Assembly (NCBI GenBank): GCA_009268125.1
Contig: WBOU01000012.1
Location: 124,001-188,000, forward strand
Source of the DNA: Chloroflexia bacterium SDU3-3
Lineage (GTDB): Bacteria > Chloroflexota > Chloroflexia > Chloroflexales > Roseiflexaceae
Length of the DNA stretch: 64,000 bases
Direction: 5' to 3'
This document shows positions 1 through 8,299 of the stretch, piece after piece (position 1 is the stretch's first letter; each line of letters opens with the position of its first letter). The position numbers were made by a program, and so were the translations under genes. The notes beneath the pieces were generated by a model, which saw nothing but the letters and a program-made list of their open reading frames with translations, ran no database searches and was not told the origin of the DNA.

Positions 1-176
1 CCCTGCTTGATGAAGCCCCAGACCTCCTGCATGCGCGGCGTGCCCTTGTCCTGCTGCAGGATCTGCGAGCGCAGCAGGAAGGCGTAGGCGATCCCCAAGA
101 TTGAAATAGCGAGCACGGCCCAGACCGCGCTCTGCTCGAATGAGCTCAGCCCATTAAGTCCGTTTAGCCCTAGCAT
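1..176 (-). CDS. hppA: Membrane-bound proton-translocating pyrophosphatase, N-terminal part (cut by window edge)
   Basis: Only the first 58 residues are in the window; the gene continues beyond position 1. The protein starts MLGLNGLNGLSS, has one hydrophobic segment (about residues 16-35) and then the run DKGTPRMQEVWGFIKQG. That run matches the conserved segment (GTPKMQEIAxAIQEGA) after the first helix of H+- or Na+-translocating pyrophosphatases. The family couples hydrolysis of pyrophosphate to ion pumping across the membrane. The ATG is preceded by a strong ribosome binding site (AAAAGGAGAT), which supports the start. Ion specificity and K+ dependence cannot be judged because the deciding residues are outside the window. 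Confidence 0.8.
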   Translation of the reverse strand, partial: MLGLNGLNGLSSFEQSAVWAVLAISILGIAYAFLLRSQILQQDKGTPRMQEVWGFIKQ

Positions 177-711
177 GGCTATCTCCTTTTCACCACCGAA
201 GGCGCACTTGCGTGATCGACGCTGATCCGACACCCTAGGCCATGGCAGGAATCATGCCCGCCACCCCGCCGACGGGTCCGCCCTGCCGCGCGTGCTGATC
301 GCTCAGCCGCGCTGCGCCCCTACATACACACGCGCCGTGTATGCCTCCTTGTCCACCAGATGTAGTTGCCAAACGTGTGATCGTTGGGCGCTCTGGCCGC
401 ATTCTAACATATGGGGTTTGGCGCTGTAAAGCGTTTCCTCCTCTCTTGCGGCCTTGGCCCGGCCCCGCGCAGGCATTGGTCCTACCTGCGACTCATCCTC
501 TTGGCGGCCTGCATCCTTCTTGCGATGGATCTCACGATAGGGCTTGATGCCGATGCTGAATCTGCGGCCCAACGTTATGATAGCCCCACACAAGTCGGTG
601 ATCGCGGTGGCACCGCAGCGCTTGACGACACGGCGCTTTTTCCCCTCTGCCGCGCCTCATTTCTACCCCTAACGGCTGCTCTTACAGCGGAGCAGCCGTT
701 TCTTCATGCTG
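177..711. other. Intergenic stretch upstream of hppA
   Basis: No convincing gene is seen. Short open frames here lack ribosome binding sites and recognisable protein features. The stretch should contain the hppA promoter (minus strand) and holds one clear hairpin at 671-700, listed separately. Confidence 0.5.
671..700. terminator. Hairpin after the MFS transporter gene
   Basis: An 11-bp perfect stem (AACGGCTGCTC with GAGCAGCCGTT) and 8-nt loop lie 12 bases past the stop of the MFS gene. The T-rich tail (TTCTTC) is on the plus strand, so its action on the minus-strand operon is less certain. Confidence 0.5.
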
Positions 712-2046
712 CTAGATCTGGCTGGGCGGGGTGTTGCCCGCCTCCACGATCGCCCGCCGCAGATCCACCCGTGTGAACAGTGCCAGCCCGGCCACAAAGA
801 ATACGATCAGCGAGATCAGCGCCACGCGGTAGCTGCCCGTGAACTGCAGCGCCAGGCCGAACAGCAGCGGGGCCAGCCAGCTGGTGCCGCGCTCGCTCAG
901 CTCGTACAGGCTGAAGTACTCGGCCTCCTGCCCCGCCGGGATGATCTGCGAGAACACCGAGCGGCTGAGCGCCTGGCTGCCGCCCAGCACCAGGGCGATC
1001 GGCACCGCCAGCACAAAGAACTGGGTCTGGGTCTGGATGAAGAAGGCCAGGATGACGGTGGCCGACCAGATCAGCAGGCTCAGGATGATCGCCCGCTTGC
1101 TGCCCAGCTTCCGCGCCAGCCAGCCGAACAGCAGCGCCCCCAGGAAGGCCACGAACTGCACGATCAGGATCAGCGTGATCAGGCTGGAGCTGGCCATGCC
1201 CAGCTCTTGCGCGCCGAACTGCGACGAGAGCGCGATCACGGCCTGGATGCCGTCGTTATACAGCAGGTAGGCGGCTAGGAACAGCAGGGTCTGCGGCAGC
1301 CTGCGCACCTGGCTGAAGGTGTGGCGCAGCTGCGCGAAGCCCACTGTCAGGTAGTGCTGCCCTGGCGGCAGCCGCTTCACCGCGCCGCGCTGGCGCAGGG
1401 TGAGCATGGGCACGATGGTGAAGATCGCCCACCACGCGCCCGAGGAGGCCAGGCAGATCCGCACGGCCACGCTGTCCTCGATCCCCAGCTTGCCCGCGTT
1501 GAGGAACAGCGCCAGGTTGGCCACCAGCAGCAGCCCGCCGCCCAGGTAGCCCAGCGCCCACCCGCGCGAGGAGACCGTGTCGCGCTGGTCGGGGGTGGCG
1601 ATCTCAGAGAGGAAGGCGTTGTAGAAGACCATGGATGCGCCGAAGCACAGGTTGGCCACCAGCAGCAGCCCGCCGCCCAGCAGGTAGTTGCTGCCCTGCA
1701 GGAAGAACATGCCCATGGTCGCGATCGATCCGGCGTAGGCGAACAGCAGCAGCAGCGGCTTCTTCAGCCGCGAGTAGTCGGCGATCGCGCCCACCACCGG
1801 CAGCAGGAAGATCTGCAGGAAGACCGACAGCGACACCACGTAGGCATAGAACGAGTCGGCCCGCACGGGGATGCCCAGCGGGTAGACAAAGCCGCCCTCG
1901 CCTGCGGCGGCCTGGGTGACTGTGGTGAGATACGGCCCCAGGAAGACCGTGATGACCGTGGTGGTAAACGCGGAGTTGGCCCAGTCGTAGAAGTACCAGC
2001 CGATCTGCTCGCGGCGGTTCTCCGCCGCGCTCGGTTGGGGTGTCAT
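712..2046 (-). CDS. MFS transporter, UMF1 (Atg22-like) family
   Basis: The 444-residue polytopic membrane protein starts MTPQPSAAENRREQIGWYFY. The stretch GWYFYDWANSAF near the N-terminus is the hallmark of the UMF1 (unidentified major facilitator 1, vacuole effluxer Atg22-like) family. About twelve hydrophobic segments follow, as expected for a major facilitator. Its start codon overlaps the sfsA stop by 4 bp (ATGA), so it is probably translationally coupled as the last gene of the operon enoyl-CoA hydratase-sfsA-MFS. The open frame extends further upstream through sfsA in another frame, but that extension is compositional shadow. Bacterial substrates of this family are poorly known; none can be assigned here. 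Confidence 0.85.
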   Translation of the reverse strand: MTPQPSAAENRREQIGWYFYDWANSAFTTTVITVFLGPYLTTVTQAAAGEGGFVYPLGIPVRADSFYAYVVSLSVFLQIFLLPVVGAIADYSRLKKPLLLLFAYAGSIATMGMFFLQGSNYLLGGGLLLVANLCFGASMVFYNAFLSEIATPDQRDTVSSRGWALGYLGGGLLLVANLALFLNAGKLGIEDSVAVRICLASSGAWWAIFTIVPMLTLRQRGAVKRLPPGQHYLTVGFAQLRHTFSQVRRLPQTLLFLAAYLLYNDGIQAVIALSSQFGAQELGMASSSLITLILIVQFVAFLGALLFGWLARKLGSKRAIILSLLIWSATVILAFFIQTQTQFFVLAVPIALVLGGSQALSRSVFSQIIPAGQEAEYFSLYELSERGTSWLAPLLFGLALQFTGSYRVALISLIVFFVAGLALFTRVDLRRAIVEAGNTPPSQI

Positions 2047-2789
2047 AGGTGCTCCTTGGCTGTGGTCTCGAACAGAACCGGGATCTCGTGGCCCAGCGCG
2101 ATGCCCGCGCGGCTCAGCGGGCACGCGTAGGCGTACACCTCCACCCCGCGCCGGGCGGCCTCGGCCAGCGCCAGGGCGAACTGCGGGTCTATGGCGGTGT
2201 GCATGGCCACCGCGCTGGCGCTGCCCTGGGCCACAAACACCACCGCCGCGCGCGCCCCGGCCTGGGCCAGCGCCGCAAGCTCGCCCAGGTGCCGTCGCCC
2301 GCGCTCGGTGGGCGCGTCGGGGAAGTGCGCCACACCCTCGATCAGCAGGCTGGCCGACTTTACCTCCACCAGGCATGGTTCAGCCGCCCCACCCAGCTGA
2401 AAGTCGAACCGGCTCGCGCCTACGGTGGCCTCGCGGCGCACCTGCGGGTAGCGCGCGAAGGGCGGCAGGGCCTGCGCCCGCAGCGCGGCCTCGATCAGGC
2501 GGTTGGGCAGGTGGGTGTCCAGCCCCATCAGGCGCTCGGGCGGCCCCGCGTGGATGGCGGCCACCGCCTGGTACTGCGTCTTGCGCCCCGGCGCGGGCTG
2601 GTGGGCCAGCAGCAGGCGTGCGCCGGGCACCAGGGTCTCCTTCAGCCGCCCCCGGTCGGCCAGGTGGGCCTGCACGGTCGCGCCGCCCAGCTCCGCATCC
2701 ACCAGGAAGCGGTTCGGCCTGGCCAGGAACAGCGCCTCGCTCAGCGGCCCGCCCCGCCCCAGCGGCACAAGGATCTGCGCATTCGCCAC
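2043..2789 (-). CDS. sfsA: DNA/RNA nuclease SfsA (sugar fermentation stimulation protein homologue)
   Basis: The 248-residue protein matches SfsA along its length: an N-terminal OB-like part (RPNRFLVDAEL, HLADRGRLKE), then a nuclease-like core with the conserved FDFQL and CLVEVKSASL segments. The acidic and lysine residues of VEVKS form the PD-(D/E)xK-like site. E. coli SfsA was first described as a maltose-fermentation regulator and binds DNA; the family is now usually named a nuclease. The start is GTG, one base after the stop of the upstream enoyl-CoA hydratase (TAG-C-GTG), and the end overlaps the MFS start by 4 bp. This spacing argues for one transcript. Physiological role in this organism is unknown. 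Confidence 0.9.
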   Translation of the reverse strand: MANAQILVPLGRGGPLSEALFLARPNRFLVDAELGGATVQAHLADRGRLKETLVPGARLLLAHQPAPGRKTQYQAVAAIHAGPPERLMGLDTHLPNRLIEAALRAQALPPFARYPQVRREATVGASRFDFQLGGAAEPCLVEVKSASLLIEGVAHFPDAPTERGRRHLGELAALAQAGARAAVVFVAQGSASAVAMHTAIDPQFALALAEAARRGVEVYAYACPLSRAGIALGHEIPVLFETTAKEHL

Positions 2790-2790
2790 G

Positions 2791-3579
2791 CTAGCGGCCC
2801 TTCCACTGCGGCTCGCGCTTTTCTAAGAAGGCGCTGGTGCCCTCGCGCCCGTCCTCCGAGACCACCAGCTCGGCGAACAGCGCGGCCTCGTACATGCATG
2901 CGTCGGCCAGCGGCATCTCGCTGCCCCGCCCGATGGCCTGCTTGGCAGCGGCCACCGCCAGCGGCGCCTTCGCGGCAATGCTGCTGGCCAAGGCCCCCGC
3001 CGCGCCCAGCAGCCCGCTGGCGGGCACCACCCGCTCTACCAGGCCGATCCGCAGCGCCTCCTGGGCGCTGATCCGCTCGCCGGTGAGGATGAGCAGCTTG
3101 GCCATGCCCGGCCCCACCAGCCGCGTGAGCCGCTGGGTTCCGCCCCAGCCGGGGATGATCCCCAGGTTGATCTCGGGCTGGCCGAACTGGGCCGTCTCGG
3201 CGGCGATGCGGATATCGCAGGCCATGGCTAGCTCCATCCCACCGCCCAGCGCGAAGCCGTTGACAGCGGCGATCACCACCGTGCGCATCTGCGCGATCCG
3301 CAGGCCCAGCTGGTGGGCCTGCTCGGCCATCTCGCGGGCCGCCGTGGCGCTGGGCTGGGCCTTCAGCTCGCCGATGTCGGCCCCGGCCACGAACGAGCGC
3401 TCGCCCGCGCCCGTGATGATCGCCGCGCCGATGGCGTCGTCGTCCTCCACCTCGGCGAGCGCGGCCAGCAGCTCGCGGATGGTGGTTTGGTTGAGCGCGT
3501 TCAGCACCTTGGGGCGGTCTATGGTGATGGTGGCGACCGCGCCGCTGCGCTCCAGCACGATGTTCTGGTAGCTGTTCAT
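2791..3579 (-). CDS. Enoyl-CoA hydratase/isomerase (crotonase family)
   Basis: The 262-residue crotonase-fold protein would act on acyl-CoA thioesters in the cytoplasm, most simply hydrating 2-enoyl-CoA in fatty-acid or butyrate-type metabolism. Visible family motifs are the oxyanion-hole segments SFVAGADI and NGFALGGGMELAMACD, with the first catalytic Glu in GGMEL and the second in FGQPEINLGIIPG. Length is typical of short-chain hydratases. The ATG at 3579 has an upstream AGAGGATGT; in-frame upstream codons run into repeat DNA and were rejected. It is the first gene of the operon with sfsA and the MFS gene. Crotonases share a fold across many reactions, so the exact substrate is not assignable. 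Confidence 0.88.
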   Translation of the reverse strand: MNSYQNIVLERSGAVATITIDRPKVLNALNQTTIRELLAALAEVEDDDAIGAAIITGAGERSFVAGADIGELKAQPSATAAREMAEQAHQLGLRIAQMRTVVIAAVNGFALGGGMELAMACDIRIAAETAQFGQPEINLGIIPGWGGTQRLTRLVGPGMAKLLILTGERISAQEALRIGLVERVVPASGLLGAAGALASSIAAKAPLAVAAAKQAIGRGSEMPLADACMYEAALFAELVVSEDGREGTSAFLEKREPQWKGR

Positions 3580-3626
3580 ACATCCTCTTTTTGCTTGGCT
3601 TGCCGGGTGATTATAGCACCGCAGCT

Positions 3627-3700
3627 TTTTTACCACCAAGACACCAAGGGAACCCGCAAGAATGAATACCGCGAAGACGCGAAGGCACGAGGGGAAGAGC
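3627..3700 (+). repeat. ACCACCAAGACACCAAGG-type interspersed repeat, copy 1
   Basis: The module TTTTACCACCAAGACACC followed by CGCGAAGACGCGAAGGCACGAGG recurs, complete or partial, near 19150-19195 (inverted), 40431-40510, 42741-42812, inside the MITE at 49071-49204, and 60511-60583 (inverted). It is purine-rich, non-coding and always intergenic. Confidence 0.75.
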
Positions 3701-3787
3701 GACCCGGTATACCGCCAATACAGCAGGGCACCTAAGCACAAGGGAACAAACAGCAGCGGTTGGGCATGTGCGCGATGGGGTCATTGA

Positions 3788-3900
3788 CGTAGGGGCGGGT
3801 TTCATGCCCGCCCGCGCCGCGTTACGCGCCGTGGGCATCGGGTGGGGTTGCGATGCGGGCGGCGCATCGCGATGGGGCAGGTTTTATGCCCGCCCCATCG
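3788..3900. repeat. Two GGGGCGGG-type hairpin repeats
   Basis: GTAGGGGCGGGTTTCATGCC and, further on, GATGGGGCAGG...GCCCGCCCCATC each fold into a short GC-rich hairpin. The same family appears at 4132-4160, 4276-4302, 28114-28142 and 60344-60370. Confidence 0.65.
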
Positions 3901-3917
3901 CCGATGATCGGTAATCT

Positions 3918-4057
3918 TACCCACCTGGCCCATGCGGCGAAGGTGCTGCTCGTGCAAACTGGCCCTATGCTCGAACACGAGCCGCTAGGAAAACAGCATA
4001 GGAATACTCAAAATTGGGGAATCGAAGAGGGCGATGCCCTTCAACAGGTGTCACTTT
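3918..4057 (+). repeat. ~180-bp multi-hairpin intergenic repeat, copy A
   Basis: It starts CCCACCTGGCCCATGCGGCG and continues to AAAATTGGGGAATCGAAGAG. It aligns by eye with copies at 18957-19103 (inverted), 40542-40725 and 57128-57305. This copy departs from the others after GATGCCC and ends in CAACAGGTGTCACTTT, which is the reverse complement of a module found in the tandem units at 4400-4745. Confidence 0.75.
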
Positions 4058-4127
4058 CTTGGGCGGAGCGTCGGGATGCGCTCCACGGGATGAAACGGCG
4101 TGCCGGGCATGCGCGCCATGTGATCAT

Positions 4128-4305
4128 TGCTGTAGGGGCGGGTCTGGTGCCCGCCCACGCCGCGTTGCATCGCACGCATCGCAGGGCATTCGATGCGTGC
4201 GATGCAACGCGGCGTGGAACGCATTGGGATGTGCCGTAAGCATCGGATCGGGCCTTGCTGCTTGCGGCGCGTTACAATGGGGCGGACACGAGATCCGCCC
4301 CTACA
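4128..4305. repeat. Pair of GTAGGGGCGG hairpin repeats in opposite orientation
   Basis: A forward copy (GTAGGGGCGGGTCTGGTGCC) at 4132 and a reverse-oriented copy (GGGGCGGACACGAGATCCGC, ending CCCTAC) at 4276 bracket an ordinary GC-rich segment with palindromic GCATCG runs. No gene is seen. Confidence 0.6.
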
Positions 4306-4394
4306 CTCATGGCGGATCATTGCGAACATCGGGTCGGGTGCGATGACGGCAATGCGGTGCATCGGCCATCGATCGTGCATGGTTGCCAAAAACC

Positions 4395-4745
4395 CATGGG
4401 AACGCCACAAAAGTGACACCTGTTGAAGGCGATGCCCCCTGGCGGGGTTCCTAGGGGCTGGCCCCGAGGTGCTGCCCGCGCAGGGCATCCACCCACTACG
4501 CAAGTACAACCACCATCGCGTATAGGGAATAGGCCCAGCGCTGACGTGAAAAGTGACACCATGTTAAGGGTATCGCCCCTCGCGGAGGTTTCGGGAGGCG
4601 ATCCGCGCAGGGCTTCCACCTACTACGCAAGCAGAACCGCCAGCGCTTATCAGGAACAAGCACAGTGCTCTGACGTGAAAGTGACACCATGTGAGAGGGT
4701 AGACCCTGTGCGCCGCCCGTGCAGGGCACCTATCGCCAGCCGTGC
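4395..4745 (+). repeat. Three degenerate tandem units of a 128-140 bp repeat
   Basis: The core AAGTGACACC occurs at 4411, 4551 and 4679. Each is followed by a CCC...GGG hairpin region, then GCAGGGC(A/T)(T/C)CCACC and a ACTACGCAAG-like spacer in the first two units. The units are related to the 3' half of the ~180-bp repeat (GCCCGCGCAGGGCATCCACC). No protein is evident. Confidence 0.7.
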
Positions 4746-4891
4746 AGAGTCCCCGTGACGTTTGGCGCCCTTGGCGGCCAAGAATCCCTGCCCCCTCGAA
4801 CGCCTGCCGCCGATCACCTCATCCTCGCGGCGGTTGTGGGCGGTGGCGGCGGGCGATATACTGGCTTGGTTCTTCGATCCAAGGAGTCGCT

Positions 4892-5251
4892 ATGCCCCAG
4901 CAGAGGCCATCGATCATCGTGCGGATCGCCCGCCCGCGTGGCGGCAGCATCTGGAGCATCGGCAGCAGGCATAGTCTGCTCAGCATCGGCAGCACCGGCA
5001 GCATCCTGAGCATCGGCAGCGCGGGCAGCGTGCTCAGTATTGGCAGCGCGGGCAGCTTTTTGAGCATTGGCAGCCTGGGCAGTGTGGGCAGTATCCTGTG
5101 TGCGGCCAGCCTGTTCTCGATCCTGAGCGCCGCCAGCGTGCGCTCCATCCTCAGCGTGCGCGGGCGCGGCAGCCTGCGGCAGCGCCTGCCGCGCCGCCAG
5201 CGCACGCGGGGCCGCAGCTGGTGGCGCGGGCCGGGCGGGCGGCCCGCCTAG
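4892..5251 (+). CDS. Small Ser-Ile-Gly-Ser repeat protein
   Basis: A 119-residue protein starting MPQQRPSIIVRIARPRGG with a good ribosome binding site (CCAAGGAGTCGCT before ATG). Residues about 19-85 are built of short repeats on the pattern S-I-G-S-x-G-S-(I/V/F)-L, seven or more in a row, then a Ser-Ile-Leu-Ser tail and a strongly basic arginine-rich C-terminus (residues 90-119). No signal peptide and no catalytic motif is seen. Regularly spaced Ile/Leu and Ser/Gly suggest a beta-solenoid or a membrane- or surface-binding repeat; this is inference. The gene stands alone, convergent with the SPFH gene across a strong terminator. I do not recognise a named family. Confidence 0.7.
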   Translation: MPQQRPSIIVRIARPRGGSIWSIGSRHSLLSIGSTGSILSIGSAGSVLSIGSAGSFLSIGSLGSVGSILCAASLFSILSAASVRSILSVRGRGSLRQRLPRRQRTRGRSWWRGPGGRPA

Positions 5252-5301
5252 CTTGGCGCGCTGGCCTGCCCAGCATACCGCGAAAGCACATGCAAAAACA
5301 A

Positions 5302-5343
5302 CAGCGGCGGGTGGGGCATCACACGATGCCCCACCCGCCGCTG
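5302..5343. terminator. Bidirectional terminator between convergent genes
   Basis: A perfect 19-bp stem (CAGCGGCGGGTGGGGCATC and its complement) with a 4-nt loop ACAC lies between the SIGS-repeat gene and the SPFH gene, positioned to end transcripts from both sides. Confidence 0.85.
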
Positions 5344-5361
5344 TGTGCTGTGTCTGGGCGG

Positions 5362-6312
5362 CTAGCGCGTGCCGCTGATAATGCTGGTGGCGTCGATCAG
5401 TGGCGTCGCGCCGCCTGTGAAGGTCGGCAGCTGGCCGTTCCACTTCTCCATCATCTGGTACTGGATCAGGGCGGGCGTCAGGCTCTGCGAGAGCTTGGCG
5501 TTGGCCTCGGCCTGGGCCTGGGCGCGCAGCAGCGTGGCCTGGGCCTCGCCCTCGGCCTGAGCCTTCAGCGCATTGGCGTGGCCCTGGGCCTCGGCCACAT
5601 CCTGCTCGGCCTTGATCTTGGCCTGCTCCAGCTGATACTTCTGCTGCTCGGCGGCCTGCTGGGCCTGGATCTTCTGATCTAGGGCTGCCTGCAGCGACGC
5701 GGGCAGGTGCACCTCGCGCACGGCGAACGAGACGAGCTGCAGGTGGCGCTTCTTGAACTCGGTGCCTAGCGCCTTGCTGATCTCTTCGTTGATCTCGCCG
5801 CGCTTGGCCGATGTTATCTCCTCCCAGCCATATTTCGAGGCCACCACCGGCACCTGCGAGCGGGTGTACTGGCGCACCACGCGCTCCTCGACCGTGGTGA
5901 TGTCGGCCCCGCCCCAGTCCTGGTAGAGCTGGCCGGCCTCCTCGGCGATCACCTGGTATTGGATGACCACATCCAGGTTGATCTGCTGGCCCTCATCGCT
6001 CTGCACCTTGATCGAGTCATCGCCGTCGATGCTGCCCTCGCTGGATTTCAGCAGCATGCTGTAGGTCTGGATGGTGATCGGGTATTCCTGGATGGCCTCG
6101 GTGAACGGGTTGATGAACGCCCAGCCGGGCCGCTGGGCTCCGGCGTTCACATCGTGGGATGCTTTGTTGAACACGATGCCCACATAGCCGGGCCGGATGT
6201 TGCGCCACGATGAGAACATCAGGGCCAGCAGGGCGACGGCGACCACGGCGATGGTGATCAGCACGCCGATCCGTGATAAACCGCTGCGGGTTGTGGAAGT
6301 GCTGCGAGACAT
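5362..6312 (-). CDS. SPFH/band 7 (prohibitin-like) membrane protein
   Basis: The 316-residue protein has a cytoplasmic basic N-tail, one transmembrane helix (about residues 14-34) and an SPFH/band 7 domain (about 40-220: PGYVGIVFNK, VQSDEGQQINLDVVIQYQV). It ends in a long Ala/Glu/Gln-rich coiled coil (about 215-275: AEQQKYQLEQAKIKAEQDVA) and a short C-terminal tail. Prohibitin-type SPFH proteins form large membrane rings that organise lipids and regulate proteases such as FtsH; an ftsH gene lies 2.6 kb upstream on the same strand but in a separate unit. The start is ATG with AAGGAG about 10 nt upstream. A small membrane protein gene precedes it by 44 bp. Confidence 0.9.
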   Translation of the reverse strand: MSRSTSTTRSGLSRIGVLITIAVVAVALLALMFSSWRNIRPGYVGIVFNKASHDVNAGAQRPGWAFINPFTEAIQEYPITIQTYSMLLKSSEGSIDGDDSIKVQSDEGQQINLDVVIQYQVIAEEAGQLYQDWGGADITTVEERVVRQYTRSQVPVVASKYGWEEITSAKRGEINEEISKALGTEFKKRHLQLVSFAVREVHLPASLQAALDQKIQAQQAAEQQKYQLEQAKIKAEQDVAEAQGHANALKAQAEGEAQATLLRAQAQAEANAKLSQSLTPALIQYQMMEKWNGQLPTFTGGATPLIDATSIISGTR

Positions 6313-6356
6313 ATGCGAGTGCTCCTTATTTCAGTGCCGAAAAAAACCTCTGCCGA

Positions 6357-6647
6357 CTATGAGCGCGGTGGCCTGGGCTGCCGAGGTGGCTCTGGTGGGT
6401 CGGGGGCTTGGTCGGCCTCGTCGGCAGACTCGCGCACCTCGCCCCAGAGCGAGCGGATGGTCTGGAGCACACGGGGGGCCAGCGCGATGCCAATCTGCCA
6501 CGCGAGTACCAGAATGACGATCACGATTGCAAGCTCCAACAGTGTCGGGCTCACAGGGGGAAACTCCTGCCGCACGGGGCGGCGCTTACCGGGGCGCTGG
6601 ATGCGCCCCTGCTGCTGCGGGTAGGCCATGCCGCCCCAGTGGGGCAT
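6357..6647 (-). CDS. Small single-span membrane protein upstream of SPFH gene
   Basis: A 96-residue frame (90 if the second ATG at 6629, MAYPQQQGR, is used). Residues about 34-60 form one hydrophobic segment (LLELAIVIVILVLAWQIGIA) between a basic, proline-containing N-tail and an acidic, proline-rich C-tail. Neither ATG has a strong ribosome binding site, so the start is uncertain. It ends 44 bp before the SPFH gene in the same direction and could be a partner of the SPFH ring; that is an inference from position only. I do not recognise the family. Confidence 0.5.
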   Translation of the reverse strand: MPHWGGMAYPQQQGRIQRPGKRRPVRQEFPPVSPTLLELAIVIVILVLAWQIGIALAPRVLQTIRSLWGEVRESADEADQAPDPPEPPRQPRPPRS

Positions 6648-6692
6648 GGCTGCGGCGGCTGGCTGGCAGGCCGTCGCGCTCGCTTTCTAAGA

Positions 6693-8207
6693 TTATATAC
6701 GCGCTGGCTCGTGTGGGGTTGCAGCCGCGATCCGGCTGGCGTCGTGCTGGCTGAGGCGGATGGCTGGCTCGTGGCGCTCGACCAGCGGGATGCGGATGAG
6801 CATGGTGGTGCCCTGGCCCAGCGAGCTGGTGACGCTGATGGTGCCGCCGTGGCTCTCGATGATGCCGTAGCAGATCGCTAGGCCCAGGCCGGTGCCCTTG
6901 TTGCCCTTGGTGGTGATGAAGGGCTGGAAGATCTGCTGCTGTAGCTCGGATGGCATGCCGCTGCCGGTGTCGGCGAAGGTGATGAAGATCGACTCGCTGT
7001 CGTGGTGCATGCTCAGCGTGATCGTGCCGCCGCCCAGCTCGTGCATGGCGTCGCGGGCGTTGGTCAGCATGTTCAGGAACACCTGCACCATCTGCCCTGG
7101 GTCGCACAGGGTGGGCGGCACGGCGCTCAGATGACGCACGATCTGGATATGCTCCTTCTCGAAGTCGTACTCGATCATCTTGAGCGTGTCGTCGATCAGC
7201 TCGCCCAGCTGGCACATTACCTGCTGGGTCTCGCGCTGGCGGGCGAAGGTCAGCAGCCCCTTGGTGATGCTGCTGCCGCGCCTGCAGGCCTTCACGATCA
7301 GGTCGAGGGACTCGTGCATCTCATCCAGATCGTTGGTGACGATGCCGATCTGGGCCTGGCCCTGGATAGCGGTCAGCAGGTTATTGAACTCGTGGGCGAT
7401 CCCCGAGGCGAAGGTGCCCAGCGCCGAGAGCTTGGATGTGCGGATCAGCTCTTCCTGGTGGGCCTGCAGCTCCTTCAGCAGCCGTTCGCGCTCGTCGGCC
7501 AGCTGCTGGCGGCGGTGGCTCTCCTCGTGCAGCTGGGCCACCATCACGAACGAGCGCTGCGCGATCAGCAGAATGAGCAGGTCGAACACCAGCATCCAGA
7601 AGTTGCTGTTCCAGTGCGCGGCCATCAGCGCGCCGATCGGCAGGGTCAGCAGGTGGATCCACTGCACTAGCTGGTAGCTGTCGCGGTAGATCGACTGCAC
7701 CGGCGTGTTGCTGGCCAGCGCCACCACCGTGCCTACCAGCAGCGTGCTGGAGATATAGAACCCCAGGGCGATGGCGATGAAGGCGCAGATCTCGCGCGGG
7801 GTGCTGAAGGTGGCCACGCCCGGCTCGTGGATAAGCGTGTAGATCCCCACCATGATCGCGGTGGTGATCGTGCGCGAGGCCAGGTTGAACAGGGCCTTGT
7901 GCCAGGGTCGTCTGCGGGTAATCTCGACGATCAGCGTGCTGGCGGCGATGATGTAGATCGCGGCCACCCCGGCGGTAGGCACTAGGAAGATCGTAAAGGC
8001 CTCGGCCAGCGTCATGCCGATGCGGTTGCCGTTCGTCTCGAAGTTCACCTCGAAGAAATCGGCCAGGGCGTAGCCAGCTAGCCAGCTGATCAGCCAGATC
8101 ACAGGCTGGCTAGGGGGGAGCCAGTGCAGTAGGCCTACCAGCAGCAGCGCGGCGACCGACCATACTACGTAGAGGTAGGCGCGAGCCGGGCGAGAAAGTT
8201 CAGACAT
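6693..8207 (-). CDS. Membrane sensor histidine kinase with multi-span N-terminal sensor
   Basis: The 504-residue protein has seven or so hydrophobic helices in its first 215 residues, forming an integral-membrane sensor, then a short coiled linker. The dimerisation box is GIAHEFNNLLTAIQGQ (phospho-acceptor His about residue 272). The ATP-binding domain shows the N box (NMLTNARDAM), G1 box (FADTGSGMP), F box (IFQPFITTKG) and G2 box (GTGLGLAICYGIIESHGG). It would autophosphorylate and pass phosphate to a response regulator, but none is adjacent. ATG at 8207 is preferred because GAGG stands 6 nt upstream; an ATG 24 bases earlier has no such site. A 34-codon peptide gene with its own promoter and terminator lies just upstream. 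Confidence 0.9.
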   Translation of the reverse strand: MSELSRPARAYLYVVWSVAALLLVGLLHWLPPSQPVIWLISWLAGYALADFFEVNFETNGNRIGMTLAEAFTIFLVPTAGVAAIYIIAASTLIVEITRRRPWHKALFNLASRTITTAIMVGIYTLIHEPGVATFSTPREICAFIAIALGFYISSTLLVGTVVALASNTPVQSIYRDSYQLVQWIHLLTLPIGALMAAHWNSNFWMLVFDLLILLIAQRSFVMVAQLHEESHRRQQLADERERLLKELQAHQEELIRTSKLSALGTFASGIAHEFNNLLTAIQGQAQIGIVTNDLDEMHESLDLIVKACRRGSSITKGLLTFARQRETQQVMCQLGELIDDTLKMIEYDFEKEHIQIVRHLSAVPPTLCDPGQMVQVFLNMLTNARDAMHELGGGTITLSMHHDSESIFITFADTGSGMPSELQQQIFQPFITTKGNKGTGLGLAICYGIIESHGGTISVTSSLGQGTTMLIRIPLVERHEPAIRLSQHDASRIAAATPHEPARI

Positions 8208-8238
8208 AGTGGCCTCGCATCGTATCGTCATTGGTCAT

Positions 8239-8271
8239 AAAAAATACCGGAGAACGGTAGGTTCTCCGGTA
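8239..8271 (-). terminator. Rho-independent terminator of the 34-codon peptide gene
   Basis: On the minus strand an 11-bp perfect stem (TACCGGAGAAC...GTTCTCCGGTA, 5-nt loop) is followed directly by six T residues. It separates the peptide gene from the kinase gene. Confidence 0.9.
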
Positions 8272-8299
8272 CAGTAGGCTGAATGAGCGCAGCGAGCGC

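Noticed and set aside
303-776. Open frames upstream of hppA
   Set aside because: Arg/Pro/Ala-rich translations on both strands without ribosome binding sites are typical of high-GC shadow frames.
2047-2376. 110-residue N-terminal extension of the MFS transporter
   Set aside because: It lies wholly inside sfsA in another frame and has no protein-like features; the UMF1 N-terminus begins at 2046.
4192-4758. Several open frames in the 4.2-4.8 kb repeat region
   Set aside because: They span repeat units, disagree between copies and have no recognisable domains.
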